From assembly GCF_902825325.1 (NCBI RefSeq), contig NZ_CADEAR010000011.1:62001-126000 (forward strand): a stretch of 64,000 nt of DNA. Direction: 5' to 3'. Position numbers and translations under genes: made by a program. The notes beneath the pieces were generated by a model. That model did not search any database, was not told the DNA's origin, and was given only the letters and a program-made list of their open reading frames with translations. This document shows positions 8,614-17,843 of the stretch, one piece after another. Positions within the stretch are counted from its first letter, which is position 1. Every line of letters starts with the position of its first letter. This stretch comes from Brucella tritici. GTDB taxonomy: Bacteria; Pseudomonadota; Alphaproteobacteria; Rhizobiales; Rhizobiaceae.

Positions 8614-8636
8614 AGGCTTGCGCCAAGCGCCTTTTT
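8614..8636 (+). terminator. Possible terminator after Sel1 gene
   Basis: GGCTTGCGCCAAGCGCC folds into a short stem with one bulge and is followed by five T's. Confidence 0.45.
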
Positions 8637-8772
8637 ATGGTCTTGAGACGCCGATTATCGTGGTTCGAGTATAAGGCAGGTGCGCAATCTCCGGAATAAA
8701 CCGGACGGTTGCCTTTTCGTCGTCATGCGCCGGACCGCACATGGTTTCACATTTTCATTCCGGATCAAGCTC

Positions 8773-9333
8773 ATGAAGATCAATGGTAACGAAATCCGCC
8801 CCGGCAATGTCATCGAACATGCTGGCGGCCTGTGGGTTGCGGTCAAGACCAACGCCGTCAAGCCTGGCAAGGGCGGTGCCTATAATCAGGTCGAACTGAA
8901 GAACCTCATCAACGGCACCAAGCTCAACGAACGTTTCCGCGCTGCTGAAACCGTGGAGCGCGTTCGTCTGGAACAGAAGGATTTCTCGTTCCTCTACGAA
9001 CAGGGCGAAGCGCTGATCTTCATGGACACCGAATCCTACGAACAGCTTGAGCTGGCCAAGGATTTTGTTGGCGACCGCGCTGCTTTCCTGCAGGATGGTA
9101 TGATGGTCACGGTCGAACTTTACGAAGAAAAGCCGATCGGCATCCGTCTGCCGGATCAGGTCACGCTCGCCATCACCGAAGCCGATCCGGTCGTCAAGGG
9201 CCAAACCGCTGCATCGTCCTACAAGCCGGCTGTGCTTGAAAACGGTATCCGCATTCTCGTACCGCCGTTCATTGCATCCGGTGAACGCGTGATCGTTGAT
9301 ACCAACGAACTGACCTACGTCAGCCGCGCTTAA
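8773..9333 (+). CDS. efp: Elongation factor P
   Basis: EF-P binds between the P and E sites and rescues ribosomes stalled on polyproline stretches. The start at 8773 gives [20 protein letters not shown] and 186 residues, the usual length; the open frame upstream is not conserved-looking. Domain I carries [12 protein letters not shown], with Lys33 at the tip where EpmA-type modification occurs. Domains II/III end with the EF-P signature at about 150-170 ([20 protein letters not shown]). No EpmA/EpmB gene is visible here. Downstream is an inositol monophosphatase gene on the same strand. Confidence 0.96.
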   Translation: MKINGNEIRPGNVIEHAGGLWVAVKTNAVKPGKGGAYNQVELKNLINGTKLNERFRAAETVERVRLEQKDFSFLYEQGEALIFMDTESYEQLELAKDFVGDRAAFLQDGMMVTVELYEEKPIGIRLPDQVTLAITEADPVVKGQTAASSYKPAVLENGIRILVPPFIASGERVIVDTNELTYVSRA

Positions 9334-9540
9334 TACGAAAAACGAGATCTGCGGTGCCCCGTATCGGGCGCCGCATAATCCATGTCGCAAATTTAGCGAC
9401 CGTTCTTTCTCAGATCGCTCAATTCCCCCGACTGTCCGCCAAACATGTTTCTGGCTGGATGATCGACCTTCTGTTTATGATTAACTGCATGATTCCCTTC
9501 AAAATCCACGCTTCGGGATCGTGCTTACAAGGACAATGAA

Positions 9541-10332
9541 ATGGCCCGCTCAGCCCTTCTCAACGTTATGGTACAGGCCGCTATGAAGGCCGGCCGCAGC
9601 CTCGCTCGTGATTTTGGCGAAGTCCAGAATCTCCAGGTTTCTCTCAAGGGCCCAGGCGACTATGTCAGCCAGGCAGACCGTCGCGCCGAACAGATCGTCT
9701 ATACGGAATTGAGCCGCGCCCGCCCGGATTACGGCTTCCTGATGGAAGAATCCGGCGAGGTTGAATCCAAGGACGGACAGCATCGCTGGCTGATCGATCC
9801 TCTCGACGGTACCACGAATTTCCTGCACGGCATTCCGGTTTTCGCAGTCTCCATCGCTCTCGAGCGTCAGGGGCAGATCGTCGCCGGCGTCATCTACAAT
9901 CCGGCCATGGACGAGCTTTACACCGCAGAACGCGGTGGTGGCGCATTCCTCAATGACCGTCGCCTGCGCGTTGCATCGCGCAACAAGCTGGTTGATTCCG
10001 TCATCGGCACCGGTATTCCCCATCTGGGTCGCGGCCATCACGGCCATTATCTGGTCGAACTGCGCAATGTCATGGCTGAAACCGCAGGCATCCGTCGCAT
10101 GGGCGCCGTTGCGCTCGACCTCGCCTATGTTGCAGGCGGCCGTCTGGATGGCTTCTGGGAAGACGGCATGCATCCGTGGGATCTCGGCGCGGGCATGCTG
10201 ATGATCCGCGAAGCCGGTGGTTTTGTCTCGGACAAGAATGGCGGGCAGGATATTTTCGGCACCAAAACCATTGTTGCGGGCAATGAAATCATTCAGAAAG
10301 CCTTGCTGAAGACGATCAACAAGCCGATCTGA
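9541..10332 (+). CDS. suhB: Inositol-1-monophosphatase family phosphatase (SuhB-like)
   Basis: This is a Mg/Li-sensitive phosphatase of the IMPase/FBPase-like superfamily. The 263-residue protein has the metal sites EES near 69-71, WLIDPLDGTTNFLHG at about 83-97 (the IMPase signature 1), and WDLGAGMLMIREAGG near 210-225 (signature 2). It could act on inositol phosphate or related sugar phosphates, or as SuhB in rRNA transcription antitermination. It lies between efp and a MotA-like gene and ends in a terminator. Confidence 0.92.
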   Translation: MARSALLNVMVQAAMKAGRSLARDFGEVQNLQVSLKGPGDYVSQADRRAEQIVYTELSRARPDYGFLMEESGEVESKDGQHRWLIDPLDGTTNFLHGIPVFAVSIALERQGQIVAGVIYNPAMDELYTAERGGGAFLNDRRLRVASRNKLVDSVIGTGIPHLGRGHHGHYLVELRNVMAETAGIRRMGAVALDLAYVAGGRLDGFWEDGMHPWDLGAGMLMIREAGGFVSDKNGGQDIFGTKTIVAGNEIIQKALLKTINKPI

Positions 10333-10360
10333 TTTAATTCCGGCATTACCTGCGTTTCCT

Positions 10361-10399
10361 TTCAGCGCGTCGTGTGAAAGCGGCGCGCTGAAGCATTTT
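10361..10399 (+). terminator. Terminator after the IMPase gene
   Basis: TTCAGCGCG (10361-10369) pairs with CGCGCTGAA (10384-10392) across a 14-base loop and is followed by GCATTTTTG. Confidence 0.6.
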
Positions 10400-10488
10400 T
10401 GCCTTCATTTTTTCGTATCCAGACGATTCCGCTTCACGAATTAATGAAGTAGGCTCCTGTTCAAACACGCGACCATGGAGCGCAGCGC

Positions 10489-11538
10489 ATGAGCGATTTG
10501 AGAGTTTCCCGGGACCGTCTGGACGAGGGACGTGATTACGACCCCTACCGCCTTTCGAGCCCGCGCATCGTCATTCTCTCCATGGCGATCTTCCTTATTA
10601 TCGTCGCCTTTCTGGCGGCGATCCTGATGCGACAGATTCACACTTTCTTCATCACCAATCCTGGTCTCAACGGGCTTATTCTCGGCGTTCTGCTGGTCGG
10701 CATTCTGCTCGCCTTCGGGCAGGTGTTGCGGCTTTTGCCTGAAATTCGCTGGGTTAATTCATTCCGCGACGGTGACCGCGAAGGCACCACGCGCCCACCC
10801 GTGCTGCTGGCACCGATGCGTGCTCTGATCGGCCGCCGCCAGTCGATGGCGCTGTCGACCTCATCCATGCGGTCGATCCTCGATTCCATCGCGACGCGCC
10901 TTGATGAAAGCCGCGATATATCGCGCTATCTGATCGGCCTTCTGGTCTTTCTCGGTCTTCTCGGCACTTTCTGGGGCCTTCTGGAAACAGTCGGGTCCAT
11001 AGGACGCACCATCCAGACACTTGACCCCAATTCCGGCAGCACTGGCGACGTTCTCGATGCATTGAAAGCCGGGCTTCAGGCTCCACTGTCTGGCATGGGT
11101 ACAGCCTTCTCGTCTTCTCTGTTCGGCCTTTCCGGCTCGCTCATTCTCGGCTTCCTTGATCTTCAGGCGGGCCGCGCGCAAAACCGCTTCTATACAGAAC
11201 TGGAAAACTGGCTTTCCTCGGTCACCGATCTCGGTTCCGATATCGCAGCCGATCAAAACGGCGGCACGGAAGAAATCCGCGTTCTGGCCGACAGGCTACA
11301 GAACCTCCATGGTGGGGACGCTTCGACACAGCGCACCACGGCAGCGCTGGCCAATCTTGCGGAAGGCATACAGGGCCTCGTCAAGAACATGCGCAGCGAA
11401 CAGCAGATCATGCGCGACTGGGTGGAAAAGCAGGCCGACGAGCAGAAGGCCATCCGCCAGACGCTTGACCGCCTCACCAAGGCCATCGGCGAGCGTTCGC
11501 ACGACCGCAAATCCGACCGCACGGACAAGACGGAGTAG
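10489..11538 (+). CDS. MotA/TolQ/ExbB-like membrane channel protein
   Basis: The 349-residue inner-membrane protein has four hydrophobic segments (about 26-47, 59-79, 146-168, 200-225). The two C-terminal ones carry the channel-type sequences GLLGTFWGLLETVGSIG and SGMGTAFSSSLFGLSGSLILG found in MotA/TolQ/ExbB stators. A hydrophilic, helical tail of about 110 residues follows. It is followed six bases later by an OmpA-domain partner, so the two probably form a proton-driven stator-like complex. It is longer than TolQ and is not in a flagellar cluster. The biological role is not known to me. Confidence 0.82.
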   Translation: MSDLRVSRDRLDEGRDYDPYRLSSPRIVILSMAIFLIIVAFLAAILMRQIHTFFITNPGLNGLILGVLLVGILLAFGQVLRLLPEIRWVNSFRDGDREGTTRPPVLLAPMRALIGRRQSMALSTSSMRSILDSIATRLDESRDISRYLIGLLVFLGLLGTFWGLLETVGSIGRTIQTLDPNSGSTGDVLDALKAGLQAPLSGMGTAFSSSLFGLSGSLILGFLDLQAGRAQNRFYTELENWLSSVTDLGSDIAADQNGGTEEIRVLADRLQNLHGGDASTQRTTAALANLAEGIQGLVKNMRSEQQIMRDWVEKQADEQKAIRQTLDRLTKAIGERSHDRKSDRTDKTE

Positions 11539-11544
11539 GCCGCC

Positions 11545-12576
11545 ATGTCCCTCGCCCGCAACCGCCGCTCCCAAAGGCATGTCGATTACTGGCCGGGCTT
11601 CGTCGATGCGCTGACGACGTTGCTGCTCGCAATCATGTTCCTGCTCACCGTCTTCGTGCTGGCGCAATTCCTGCTAAGCCGCGAGGTCAACAACAAGGAC
11701 AGCGTGCTTGCACGCCTCAACAGCCAGATACAGGAATTGACGCAGCTTCTGTCGCTGGAGCGCAGCAATTCGCAGGACATGCAGGACACCATCGCCAATC
11801 TGCAAGCTTCGCTGTCCAGCGCGGAAAATGAGCGTTCGCGTCTGCAAAGCCTTTTGAACGAAGGCAGCGGCGCGGGTGCAGCGGCTGAAAAGCGCGCTGG
11901 TGAACTGTCCGAAAGCCTTGATGCCGAAAAGCAGGTCAGCGCCCGCGCACTCAGTCAGGTGGAACTGCTGAACCAGCAGATTTCGGCTCTTCGCCGCCAG
12001 ATCGCAGCGCTTGAAGATGCACTCAATGCTTCCGAAAGCCGCGACCGCGAATCGAACGCCAAGATCGCCGATCTCGGCCGCCGCCTGAATGTCGCGCTGG
12101 CGCAGCGCGTGCAGGAGTTGAACCGCTACCGTTCCGACTTCTTCGGGCGTCTGCGTGAAATCCTATCAGACAAGGAAAACATTCGCATAGTCGGTGACCG
12201 TTTCGTCTTCCAGTCGGAAGTTCTTTTCCCGACGGGTTCGGCGGATATCAATCCGGCCGGTCAGGACGAGATGAAGAAACTTGCCGATGCGGTAAACCAG
12301 CTCAATCAGGAAATCCCGGATGACATCAACTGGGTGCTGCGCGTTGACGGCCACACAGACAATGTACCTCTGGCCGGCACCGGACGTTTCCGCGACAATT
12401 GGGAGCTTTCATCGGCCCGAGCAACCGCAGTGGTCAAATTCCTGATCGCCAACGGCGTTCCGGCCAACCGGCTCGTCGCGGCTGGCTTCGGCGAATATCA
12501 GCCGCTCGACGCCGCCGACACACCCGATGCCCGGTCCAAGAACCGGCGCATCGAGCTGAAGCTGACCGAACGTTAA
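11545..12576 (+). CDS. MotB-like protein with OmpA peptidoglycan-binding domain
   Basis: The 343-residue partner has a single membrane helix (about 20-44) beginning YWPGFVDALTTLLLAIMFLL, with an Asp in the position used by MotB/TolR for proton transfer. A long coiled coil follows (about 50-190, heptad-like Leu/Gln/Glu). The C-terminal OmpA/MotB domain (about 205-343) contains VDGHTDNVPLAG and NWELSSARATAVVKFL, which bind peptidoglycan. The gene starts six bases after the MotA-like gene, so the two are co-translated. Its architecture is that of a cell-wall-anchored stator. Confidence 0.85.
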   Translation: MSLARNRRSQRHVDYWPGFVDALTTLLLAIMFLLTVFVLAQFLLSREVNNKDSVLARLNSQIQELTQLLSLERSNSQDMQDTIANLQASLSSAENERSRLQSLLNEGSGAGAAAEKRAGELSESLDAEKQVSARALSQVELLNQQISALRRQIAALEDALNASESRDRESNAKIADLGRRLNVALAQRVQELNRYRSDFFGRLREILSDKENIRIVGDRFVFQSEVLFPTGSADINPAGQDEMKKLADAVNQLNQEIPDDINWVLRVDGHTDNVPLAGTGRFRDNWELSSARATAVVKFLIANGVPANRLVAAGFGEYQPLDAADTPDARSKNRRIELKLTER

Positions 12577-12587
12577 GAAGAAATGAC

Positions 12588-12606
12588 GGGAGGGCAAAGC
12601 CCTCCC
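12588..12606. terminator. Shared hairpin between convergent genes
   Basis: GGGAGGGC-AAA-GCCCTCCC lies between the OmpA-domain gene (+) and the ABC exporter (-), with short T-rich flanks on both sides. Confidence 0.55.
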
Positions 12607-12609
12607 ATT

Positions 12610-14436
12610 TCACTTCGCAACGAATGCTCCAGCACCTGCCTCGAATTGCAGCTTGGCGAGACGGGCATAGATACCGCCCTTTTCGACAAGGCTTTGATGT
12701 GTGCCTTCTTCGACAATATGACCATGGTCGAGCACGAGAATGCGGTCGGCCTTGAGCACAGTTGCAAGCCGGTGCGCAACGACAAGCGTCGTGCGATCAG
12801 CCATCAGGCTGTCCAGAGCTTTCTGCACCAGCATTTCGCTTTCGGCATCAAGCGCTGACGTCGCTTCATCAAGGAGAAGAATGGGCGCAGCACGTAAGAT
12901 TGCCCGCGCAATGGCAATACGCTGGCGCTGACCGCCTGAAAGCGTCACACCGCGTTCACCCACTTCCGTATCATAGCCCTTGTCGAGCGCCATGATGAAA
13001 TCTTGCGCAAGAGCCGCCTTTGCCGCCGCCACAATCTCCTCGTCGCTCGCTCCGGGGCGACCGAAGGCGATATTCTCGCGTATGCTGGTGGCGAAAATCG
13101 CGACGTCCTGCGGCACGGTTGCAATACGCGCGCGAACGGCTTGCGGGTCGGCATCAGGCAAGGCCACGCCATCGATCAGGATCTTGCCGGACTGCGGATC
13201 ATAATAGCGCATGACAAGCGCGAAGATCGTGCTCTTGCCGGCACCCGAGGGGCCGACAATCGCAACGGTTTCGCCGGGTTTCACGGTGAAGCTGATGCCG
13301 TTGAGCGACGGCGCATCTGGCCGTGTCGGATAGGAGAAATGCACAGAATCGAACACGATCTCGCCGCGCGGCGGCACCGGCATGGCAACGGGCTTCAAGG
13401 GGGCTGCGATGCCGGGCTGTTCGTCCAGAATTTCGACAAGGCGCTCCGTTGCCCCTGCAGCCTGCGCCAGTTCCCCCCCCACTTCCGACAAGGCACCGAA
13501 GGAACTGCCTGCAAACACCGCGTAAAGCACGAACTGTCCAAGCGTACCGGCCGTCATCGTGCCAGCCAGCACATCACGCGAACCGAACCAAAGCACCGCA
13601 ACAATGCTGGAGAAGATCAGGAAAATTGCAAAGGCCGTCAGGATTGCGCGGGCTTGAATGGAGGAACGCGCTGCCTGGAAGGCTTTTTCCACCGCGCTGC
13701 CAAAACGCCCGACCACCATGTTCTCGTTGGTGAAAGCCTGCAGCGTGCGCATCGCGCCAATCTGTTCGCTGGCATAGGCATTGGCCTTCGCAAGCATGTC
13801 CTGCGTCATACGGGAGCGGCGACGCACCGAGCGTCCGAAGGCAATGAGGGGCAAAACGATGATCGGAATGGCGGCAATGACCAACGCAGAAAGCTTCGGG
13901 CTGGTCACGACCATCATCGCCAATGCGCCGACACCCAGAATCATGTTGCGCAGCGCGACAGAGGCCGTAGCGCCCACCACGGACTTGATCTGCGTTGTGT
14001 CGGATGACAGACGCGAAACGATTTCACCGGACTGCGACCGGTCGAAGAATTCCGGCGAGAGCGCCGTCACATGCGAGAATACCGCATTGCGCAGATCGGC
14101 AACCACCCGCTCTCCGAGCGAAATCACGAAGAAATAGCGCAGGCCCGACGCCAGCGCGAGAATGAGCGCCAGCAACACGAGCATGCCGAAGTAATTATTG
14201 ACGAAGATCGCATTCGAGCCCGTAAAGCCATGGTCAATCATGCGACGCAGCGCAACAGGCACTGCAAGGGTCGTTACAGCGGCCAGCACCAACGAAAAGA
14301 GCGCCCCTGCAACCAGGACCTTATAGGGTGCCAGAAACGGCATCATCCTCTTCAGCGGCTTCAGCGAGCGGCGTTTGCGACTTTCTTCTGCAGTCAATTC
14401 GTGATTCATATCAATTTCAGTATCCCGGTCGGCCAT
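12610..14436 (-). CDS. ABC exporter, fused membrane and ATPase domains (MsbA-like)
   Basis: This is a half-transporter of the ABCB/MsbA type that homodimerises to export lipids or drugs from the inner membrane. Six membrane segments occupy roughly residues 35-310. The ATPase follows, with Walker A GPSGAGKST, Q-loop VPQDVAIFA, signature LSGGQRQRIAIARA, Walker B ILLLDEATSALD and the H-loop VVAHRLATV. I use the ATG at 14436, which has AAGGGC upstream (608 residues). The frame is open to 14538, but that segment lacks a ribosome-binding site. The substrate cannot be read from sequence. Confidence 0.9.
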   Translation of the reverse strand: MADRDTEIDMNHELTAEESRKRRSLKPLKRMMPFLAPYKVLVAGALFSLVLAAVTTLAVPVALRRMIDHGFTGSNAIFVNNYFGMLVLLALILALASGLRYFFVISLGERVVADLRNAVFSHVTALSPEFFDRSQSGEIVSRLSSDTTQIKSVVGATASVALRNMILGVGALAMMVVTSPKLSALVIAAIPIIVLPLIAFGRSVRRRSRMTQDMLAKANAYASEQIGAMRTLQAFTNENMVVGRFGSAVEKAFQAARSSIQARAILTAFAIFLIFSSIVAVLWFGSRDVLAGTMTAGTLGQFVLYAVFAGSSFGALSEVGGELAQAAGATERLVEILDEQPGIAAPLKPVAMPVPPRGEIVFDSVHFSYPTRPDAPSLNGISFTVKPGETVAIVGPSGAGKSTIFALVMRYYDPQSGKILIDGVALPDADPQAVRARIATVPQDVAIFATSIRENIAFGRPGASDEEIVAAAKAALAQDFIMALDKGYDTEVGERGVTLSGGQRQRIAIARAILRAAPILLLDEATSALDAESEMLVQKALDSLMADRTTLVVAHRLATVLKADRILVLDHGHIVEEGTHQSLVEKGGIYARLAKLQFEAGAGAFVAK

Positions 14437-14607
14437 TCTTGTGTTTGCGCCCTTGTTATTGCCGTGCGCCTGATGTATAGGCTCGCCAACCCTTTTGGAA
14501 GCCGTTGCCTGTAGGTAATGGGTCTTCATATCTGCCATTGGGCGAAAGTGCCGCAGTTTCGATAGTCAAGGCTGCGCTTTTCACCCCAGACTTTCAGGAT
14601 TGAGAAG

Positions 14608-14829
14608 ATGAAAGCCAATATCCATCCCGACTACCACACCATCAAGGTCGTGATGACCGATGGCACCGAATACATGACCCGCTCGACCTGGGGCAAGGAA
14701 GGCGATACGATGAACCTCGATATCGACCCGACCACTCATCCGGCCTGGACGGGCGGTTCGCAGACCCTGCTTGATCGCGGCGGTCGCGTTACCAAGTTCA
14801 AGAACCGTTTCGGCAATCTCGGCATCTAA
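14608..14829 (+). CDS. rpmE: Ribosomal protein L31
   Basis: L31 is a component of the large ribosomal subunit at the inter-subunit bridge. The 73-residue protein [19 protein letters not shown]...HPAWTG is the alphaproteobacterial form without the zinc-binding CxxC pair. A strong terminator follows directly, so it is probably a single-gene unit, divergent from the ABC exporter. Confidence 0.96.
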
Positions 14830-14853
14830 TCCGATATTGCATCTGGTTGAAAA

Positions 14854-14876
14854 GCCCCGCCTCGGCGGGGTTTTTT
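14854..14876 (+). terminator. rpmE terminator
   Basis: CCCCGCC-TC-GGCGGGG followed by six T's, 25 bases after the rpmE stop. Confidence 0.92.
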
Positions 14877-14906
14877 ATTGCCCGAATGTCTCATTCATCA
14901 AGGCAT

Positions 14907-14935
14907 AAAAAATCCCGGACAAAGCCGGGATTTTT
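14907..14935. terminator. Bidirectional terminator, mainly for yebC
   Basis: AAAAATCCCGG-acaaa-GCCGGGATTTTT has A/T tracts on both sides and lies 24 bases beyond the yebC stop. Confidence 0.88.
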
Positions 14936-14958
14936 CGAGATTATCTCAGAGTGCCCAA

Positions 14959-15705
14959 TCAGGCGCTCAGCTTTTCCATGACTTCGTCGCTGACTTCGAA
15001 ATTCGTGTAGACGTTCTGCACGTCGTCATCGTCTTCGAGCACGTTGAGAAGCTTGAGAACCGAACGCGCCTTTTCCTCGTCCAGCTCGGTATTGGTCTGC
15101 GGCTTCCAAATCGTCTTGATCGATTCGGCTTCACCGAGCGCAGCTTCCAGAGCCTTGGACACTTCGCCGATATCTTCGAACGCGCAGATGATGACGTGTT
15201 CTTCTTCACCGGACTGCACATCGTCAGCGCCAGCTTCGATGGCTGCTTCCATAACCTTGTCGGCGTCGCCGACTTCAGGCTTGTAGATGATTTCGCCGAC
15301 GCGGTCGAACATGAAGGACACCGAGCCGGTTTCGCCCAGTGCACCGCCCGATTTCGTGAAGGCTGCGCGCACATTCGATGCAGTACGGTTGCGATTGTCC
15401 GTCAGCGCTTCCACGATGACCGATACGCCGCCGGGGCCACGGCCCTCGTAGCGCACTTCATCATAATTCTCGCCGTCATTACCGGCAGCCTTCTTGATGG
15501 CACGCTCGATATTGTCCTTCGGCATAGACTGCGCCTTGGCGTTCTGGATCGCCAGACGCAGGCGCGGGTTCATTGTCGGGTCAGGCAGCCCCTGCTTGGC
15601 AGCGACGGTGATTTCGCGTCCGAGCTTGGAAAACATTTTCGACCGCACCGCATCCTGACGGCCCTTGCGGTGCATGATATTCTTAAACTGTGAATGGCCG
15701 GCCAT
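14959..15705 (-). CDS. yebC: YebC/PmpR/TACO1-family protein
   Basis: Members of this family are DNA-binding regulators or, as shown for some, ribosome-associated factors that help translate difficult motifs. The 248-residue protein opens [19 protein letters not shown], then [19 protein letters not shown] (about 87-105), the central conserved region, and ends with an acidic third domain. Length and all three domains are complete. It is transcribed alone and divergent from bioR. Which of the two functions applies here cannot be told from sequence. Confidence 0.95.
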   Translation of the reverse strand: MAGHSQFKNIMHRKGRQDAVRSKMFSKLGREITVAAKQGLPDPTMNPRLRLAIQNAKAQSMPKDNIERAIKKAAGNDGENYDEVRYEGRGPGGVSVIVEALTDNRNRTASNVRAAFTKSGGALGETGSVSFMFDRVGEIIYKPEVGDADKVMEAAIEAGADDVQSGEEEHVIICAFEDIGEVSKALEAALGEAESIKTIWKPQTNTELDEEKARSVLKLLNVLEDDDDVQNVYTNFEVSDEVMEKLSA

Positions 15706-15920
15706 GGCACCCCTGTTCTGTTTAAAATGCTGTGCACGGAGAAAGCGTCACGCATGAAACAGAGATCAAGCAGAGAAGGGCCGCAGGTTGGGCCACAGTG
15801 CTTTCCGTGCAGAATGGCGGCGTTATAAGGAATTCAGGCCCATTCGTCCAGCAAAAGCGCCGTCCCCCTCGAATCTCTGTCAATAAAAGCAATATTGCTC
15901 GACCCGCCAGGCAAAGCAGA

Positions 15921-15930
15921 TTATCTATAA
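15921..15930. promoter_or_regulatory. BioR operator at bioR
   Basis: TTATCTATAA is the published BioR palindrome. It ends four bases before the bioR ATG, which suggests autorepression and a very short or absent leader. Confidence 0.8.
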
Positions 15931-15934
15931 ATTC

Positions 15935-16615
15935 ATGATTCAGCCCGCCCAGAACACCCCCAGCGAAACCATTGCAGCCCGTATCAGCCGCATTCTTGCC
16001 GACCGCATCATCGCGGGCGAGATAGAACCCGGCATGAAACTACGACAGGATCACATTGCCGAAGAATTCGAGACCAGCCATGTGCCGGTGCGCGAAGCAT
16101 TCCGGCGGCTGGAGGCTCAAGGGCTTGCTGTTTCCGAGCCACGGCGCGGCGTCCGGGTCGCATCGTTCGACATCGGCGAGATCAGGGAAGTGGCAGAGAT
16201 GCGGGCCGCTCTGGAAGTTCTGGCGCTGCGCCATGCAGCCCCGCACATCACACAGGCAACGCTCGACGCCGCCGAACAGGCCACACTGGAAGGCGACAAG
16301 TCACGCGATGTCAGAAGCTGGGAAGATGCCAATCGCCGCTTCCATCGGCTCATCCTCGAACCATGCAAGATGCCGCGTCTGCTTGCAGCCATCGACGATC
16401 TCCATGCTGCCAGCGCCCGGTTTCTCTTCGCTACCTGGCGGTCGGAATGGGAAACCCGCACCGACCACGACCATCGCGCCATCTTGCAGGCGCTGCGCCA
16501 GAACGATGTCGAGAGCGCAGTGACCATCCTCGCCCGTCATGTACAATGGATCGGACACCGTCCGGTCAAGACCGCATCGGGCAAGACGCGCGATTCGTTC
16601 GCGATTGTTGGTTGA
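15935..16615 (+). CDS. bioR: BioR, GntR-family biotin regulator
   Basis: The 226-residue protein has an N-terminal GntR winged helix (about 10-75; GMKLRQDHIAEEFETSHVPV then VREAFRRLEAQG) and a C-terminal FCD effector domain (about 85-215). In alphaproteobacteria, BioR of this family represses biotin synthesis and bioY through TTATCTATAA sites. Both this gene and the adjacent bioY carry such a site, which is why I name it BioR rather than a generic GntR protein. It is divergent from yebC. Confidence 0.88.
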   Translation: MIQPAQNTPSETIAARISRILADRIIAGEIEPGMKLRQDHIAEEFETSHVPVREAFRRLEAQGLAVSEPRRGVRVASFDIGEIREVAEMRAALEVLALRHAAPHITQATLDAAEQATLEGDKSRDVRSWEDANRRFHRLILEPCKMPRLLAAIDDLHAASARFLFATWRSEWETRTDHDHRAILQALRQNDVESAVTILARHVQWIGHRPVKTASGKTRDSFAIVG

Positions 16616-16796
16616 TCAGGCGCTTGCACAGATAAGCACCTCATTTCTATCGTCGCCACTCTGGTCACTCGTGCGGATTTTCAGCTGCGTGACAGGGGCT
16701 CTGCGCGCGACTCCCACAGCTACGCACCGTTCTGTTTGCGCCGCCTCTTGCGTTTATCGTCAGGAGCCTTAAGAAGATATAGATCGAATCTCAATT

Positions 16797-16806
16797 TTAT
16801 CTATAA
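16797..16806. promoter_or_regulatory. BioR operator at bioY
   Basis: TTATCTATAA lies 12 bases upstream of the bioY ATG and just before its GAGGA ribosome-binding site. It is identical to the site at bioR. Confidence 0.85.
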
Positions 16807-16818
16807 TTTGAGGAAACC

Positions 16819-17394
16819 ATGACGACCATCACCCAGACGTGCCCATCCTTCAGCCCACTCAATCTGGAATCCCGTTCCCCTGCGATGCGCCTTGCAGCCG
16901 TTGCGCTTGGCACGCTGGTTCTCGCCATCTCGTCGCAGATCGAAGTTCCGATGATTCCGGTTCCGATTACGCTGCAGACCCTGATCGTCCCGCTGATCGG
17001 CGCACTCTATGGCTGGCGTCTTGGCATGGCCACGGTTCTGGCCTGGCTCGGCGAAGCCATGCTCGGCCTTCCGGTTCTGGCTGGCGGTGCTGGCGGTCTT
17101 GCGCATTTCGCAGGCCCCACCGCAGGCTATCTCGTTTCCTTCCCGATCATCGCCGCGATGACCGGCTATCTGGCCGAACGCGGCTGGAACGGTAACCGCG
17201 TCGGCCTCGCCTTCGTTTCGTTCCTTGCCGCTAATGTAGTCTGCCTTGCGCTTGGCGCAGTCTGGCTGTCCAGCATCATCGGCGTTGAAAAGGCAATTGC
17301 CTTCGGCGTAACGCCGTTCCTTATCGGTGCCCTCATCAAATCGGCTCTTGGCGCTGCGATCCTCAAGGCCATCGCCCGCGACGGCAAGGCCTGA
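16819..17394 (+). CDS. bioY: BioY, biotin transporter substrate-binding component
   Basis: BioY is the membrane S-component for biotin uptake, working alone or with the ECF proteins BioMN. The 191-residue protein has six hydrophobic segments and the family motif VPMIPVPITLQTLIVPLIGA near residues 43-62, then GGAGGLAHFAGPTAGYLVSF around 88-107. No bioM or bioN is adjacent, so it may act alone or with distant ECF subunits. A BioR box precedes it, and a DUF1284 gene follows eight bases later. Confidence 0.94.
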   Translation: MTTITQTCPSFSPLNLESRSPAMRLAAVALGTLVLAISSQIEVPMIPVPITLQTLIVPLIGALYGWRLGMATVLAWLGEAMLGLPVLAGGAGGLAHFAGPTAGYLVSFPIIAAMTGYLAERGWNGNRVGLAFVSFLAANVVCLALGAVWLSSIIGVEKAIAFGVTPFLIGALIKSALGAAILKAIARDGKA

Positions 17395-17402
17395 TCAAAC
17401 AG

Positions 17403-17843
17403 GTGACAATACGCCTGCGCGGCCATCACCTCCTTTGCATGCTGACTTATGTCGGCAAAGGCTACAGCCCGGCTTTCGTCGAAAACTACGACAGGATTGC
17501 CGGGCGGCTGAGCGAAGGGGAAGATATCCTTCTCGTCGATGGCCCGGACGACATTTGCGCGCCCCTGCTCTGCGGGGGCGATTGCCATTGTTACGAAGCG
17601 AGTGTTCGCGAGCGCGACCGGCTGGCATTGGAGGCCGTAGGCGACCTGATCGGCCAGACGCTTTCCACGCAAAACCTTCTCGGGCTCAACGCAGAGCGGC
17701 TTGACGTAATGCGTCGTGCTTTTGCAGAAGGCATATTACGCACAGCCTGCAAGCGTTGCGAATGGTCAGACCTCTGCACGAGAATTGCCACAACAGACCA
17801 GTTTCACGGCGTTAAAATAACAAGGCCACCCGTCTCAGGATGA
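17403..17843 (+). CDS. DUF1284 cysteine-rich protein
   Basis: The 146-residue protein starts with GTG and the DUF1284 motif TIRLRGHHLLCMLTYVGKGY. It has cysteines in CAPLLCGGDCHCY (about 50-62) and near the C-terminus in CKRCEWSDLC, a pattern that could bind an iron-sulphur cluster or zinc. It begins eight bases after bioY and is likely under the same BioR control. Its role is unknown, and a link to biotin is only by position. Its last codons and stop lie inside a terminator stem. Confidence 0.85.
   Translation: MTIRLRGHHLLCMLTYVGKGYSPAFVENYDRIAGRLSEGEDILLVDGPDDICAPLLCGGDCHCYEASVRERDRLALEAVGDLIGQTLSTQNLLGLNAERLDVMRRAFAEGILRTACKRCEWSDLCTRIATTDQFHGVKITRPPVSG

Noticed and set aside
10489-12576. 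Zorya-type anti-phage system (ZorAB) for the MotA/OmpA pair
   Set aside because: The pair has the right membrane architecture, but no ZorC/D/E-like helicase or nuclease gene is nearby and the surroundings are housekeeping genes.
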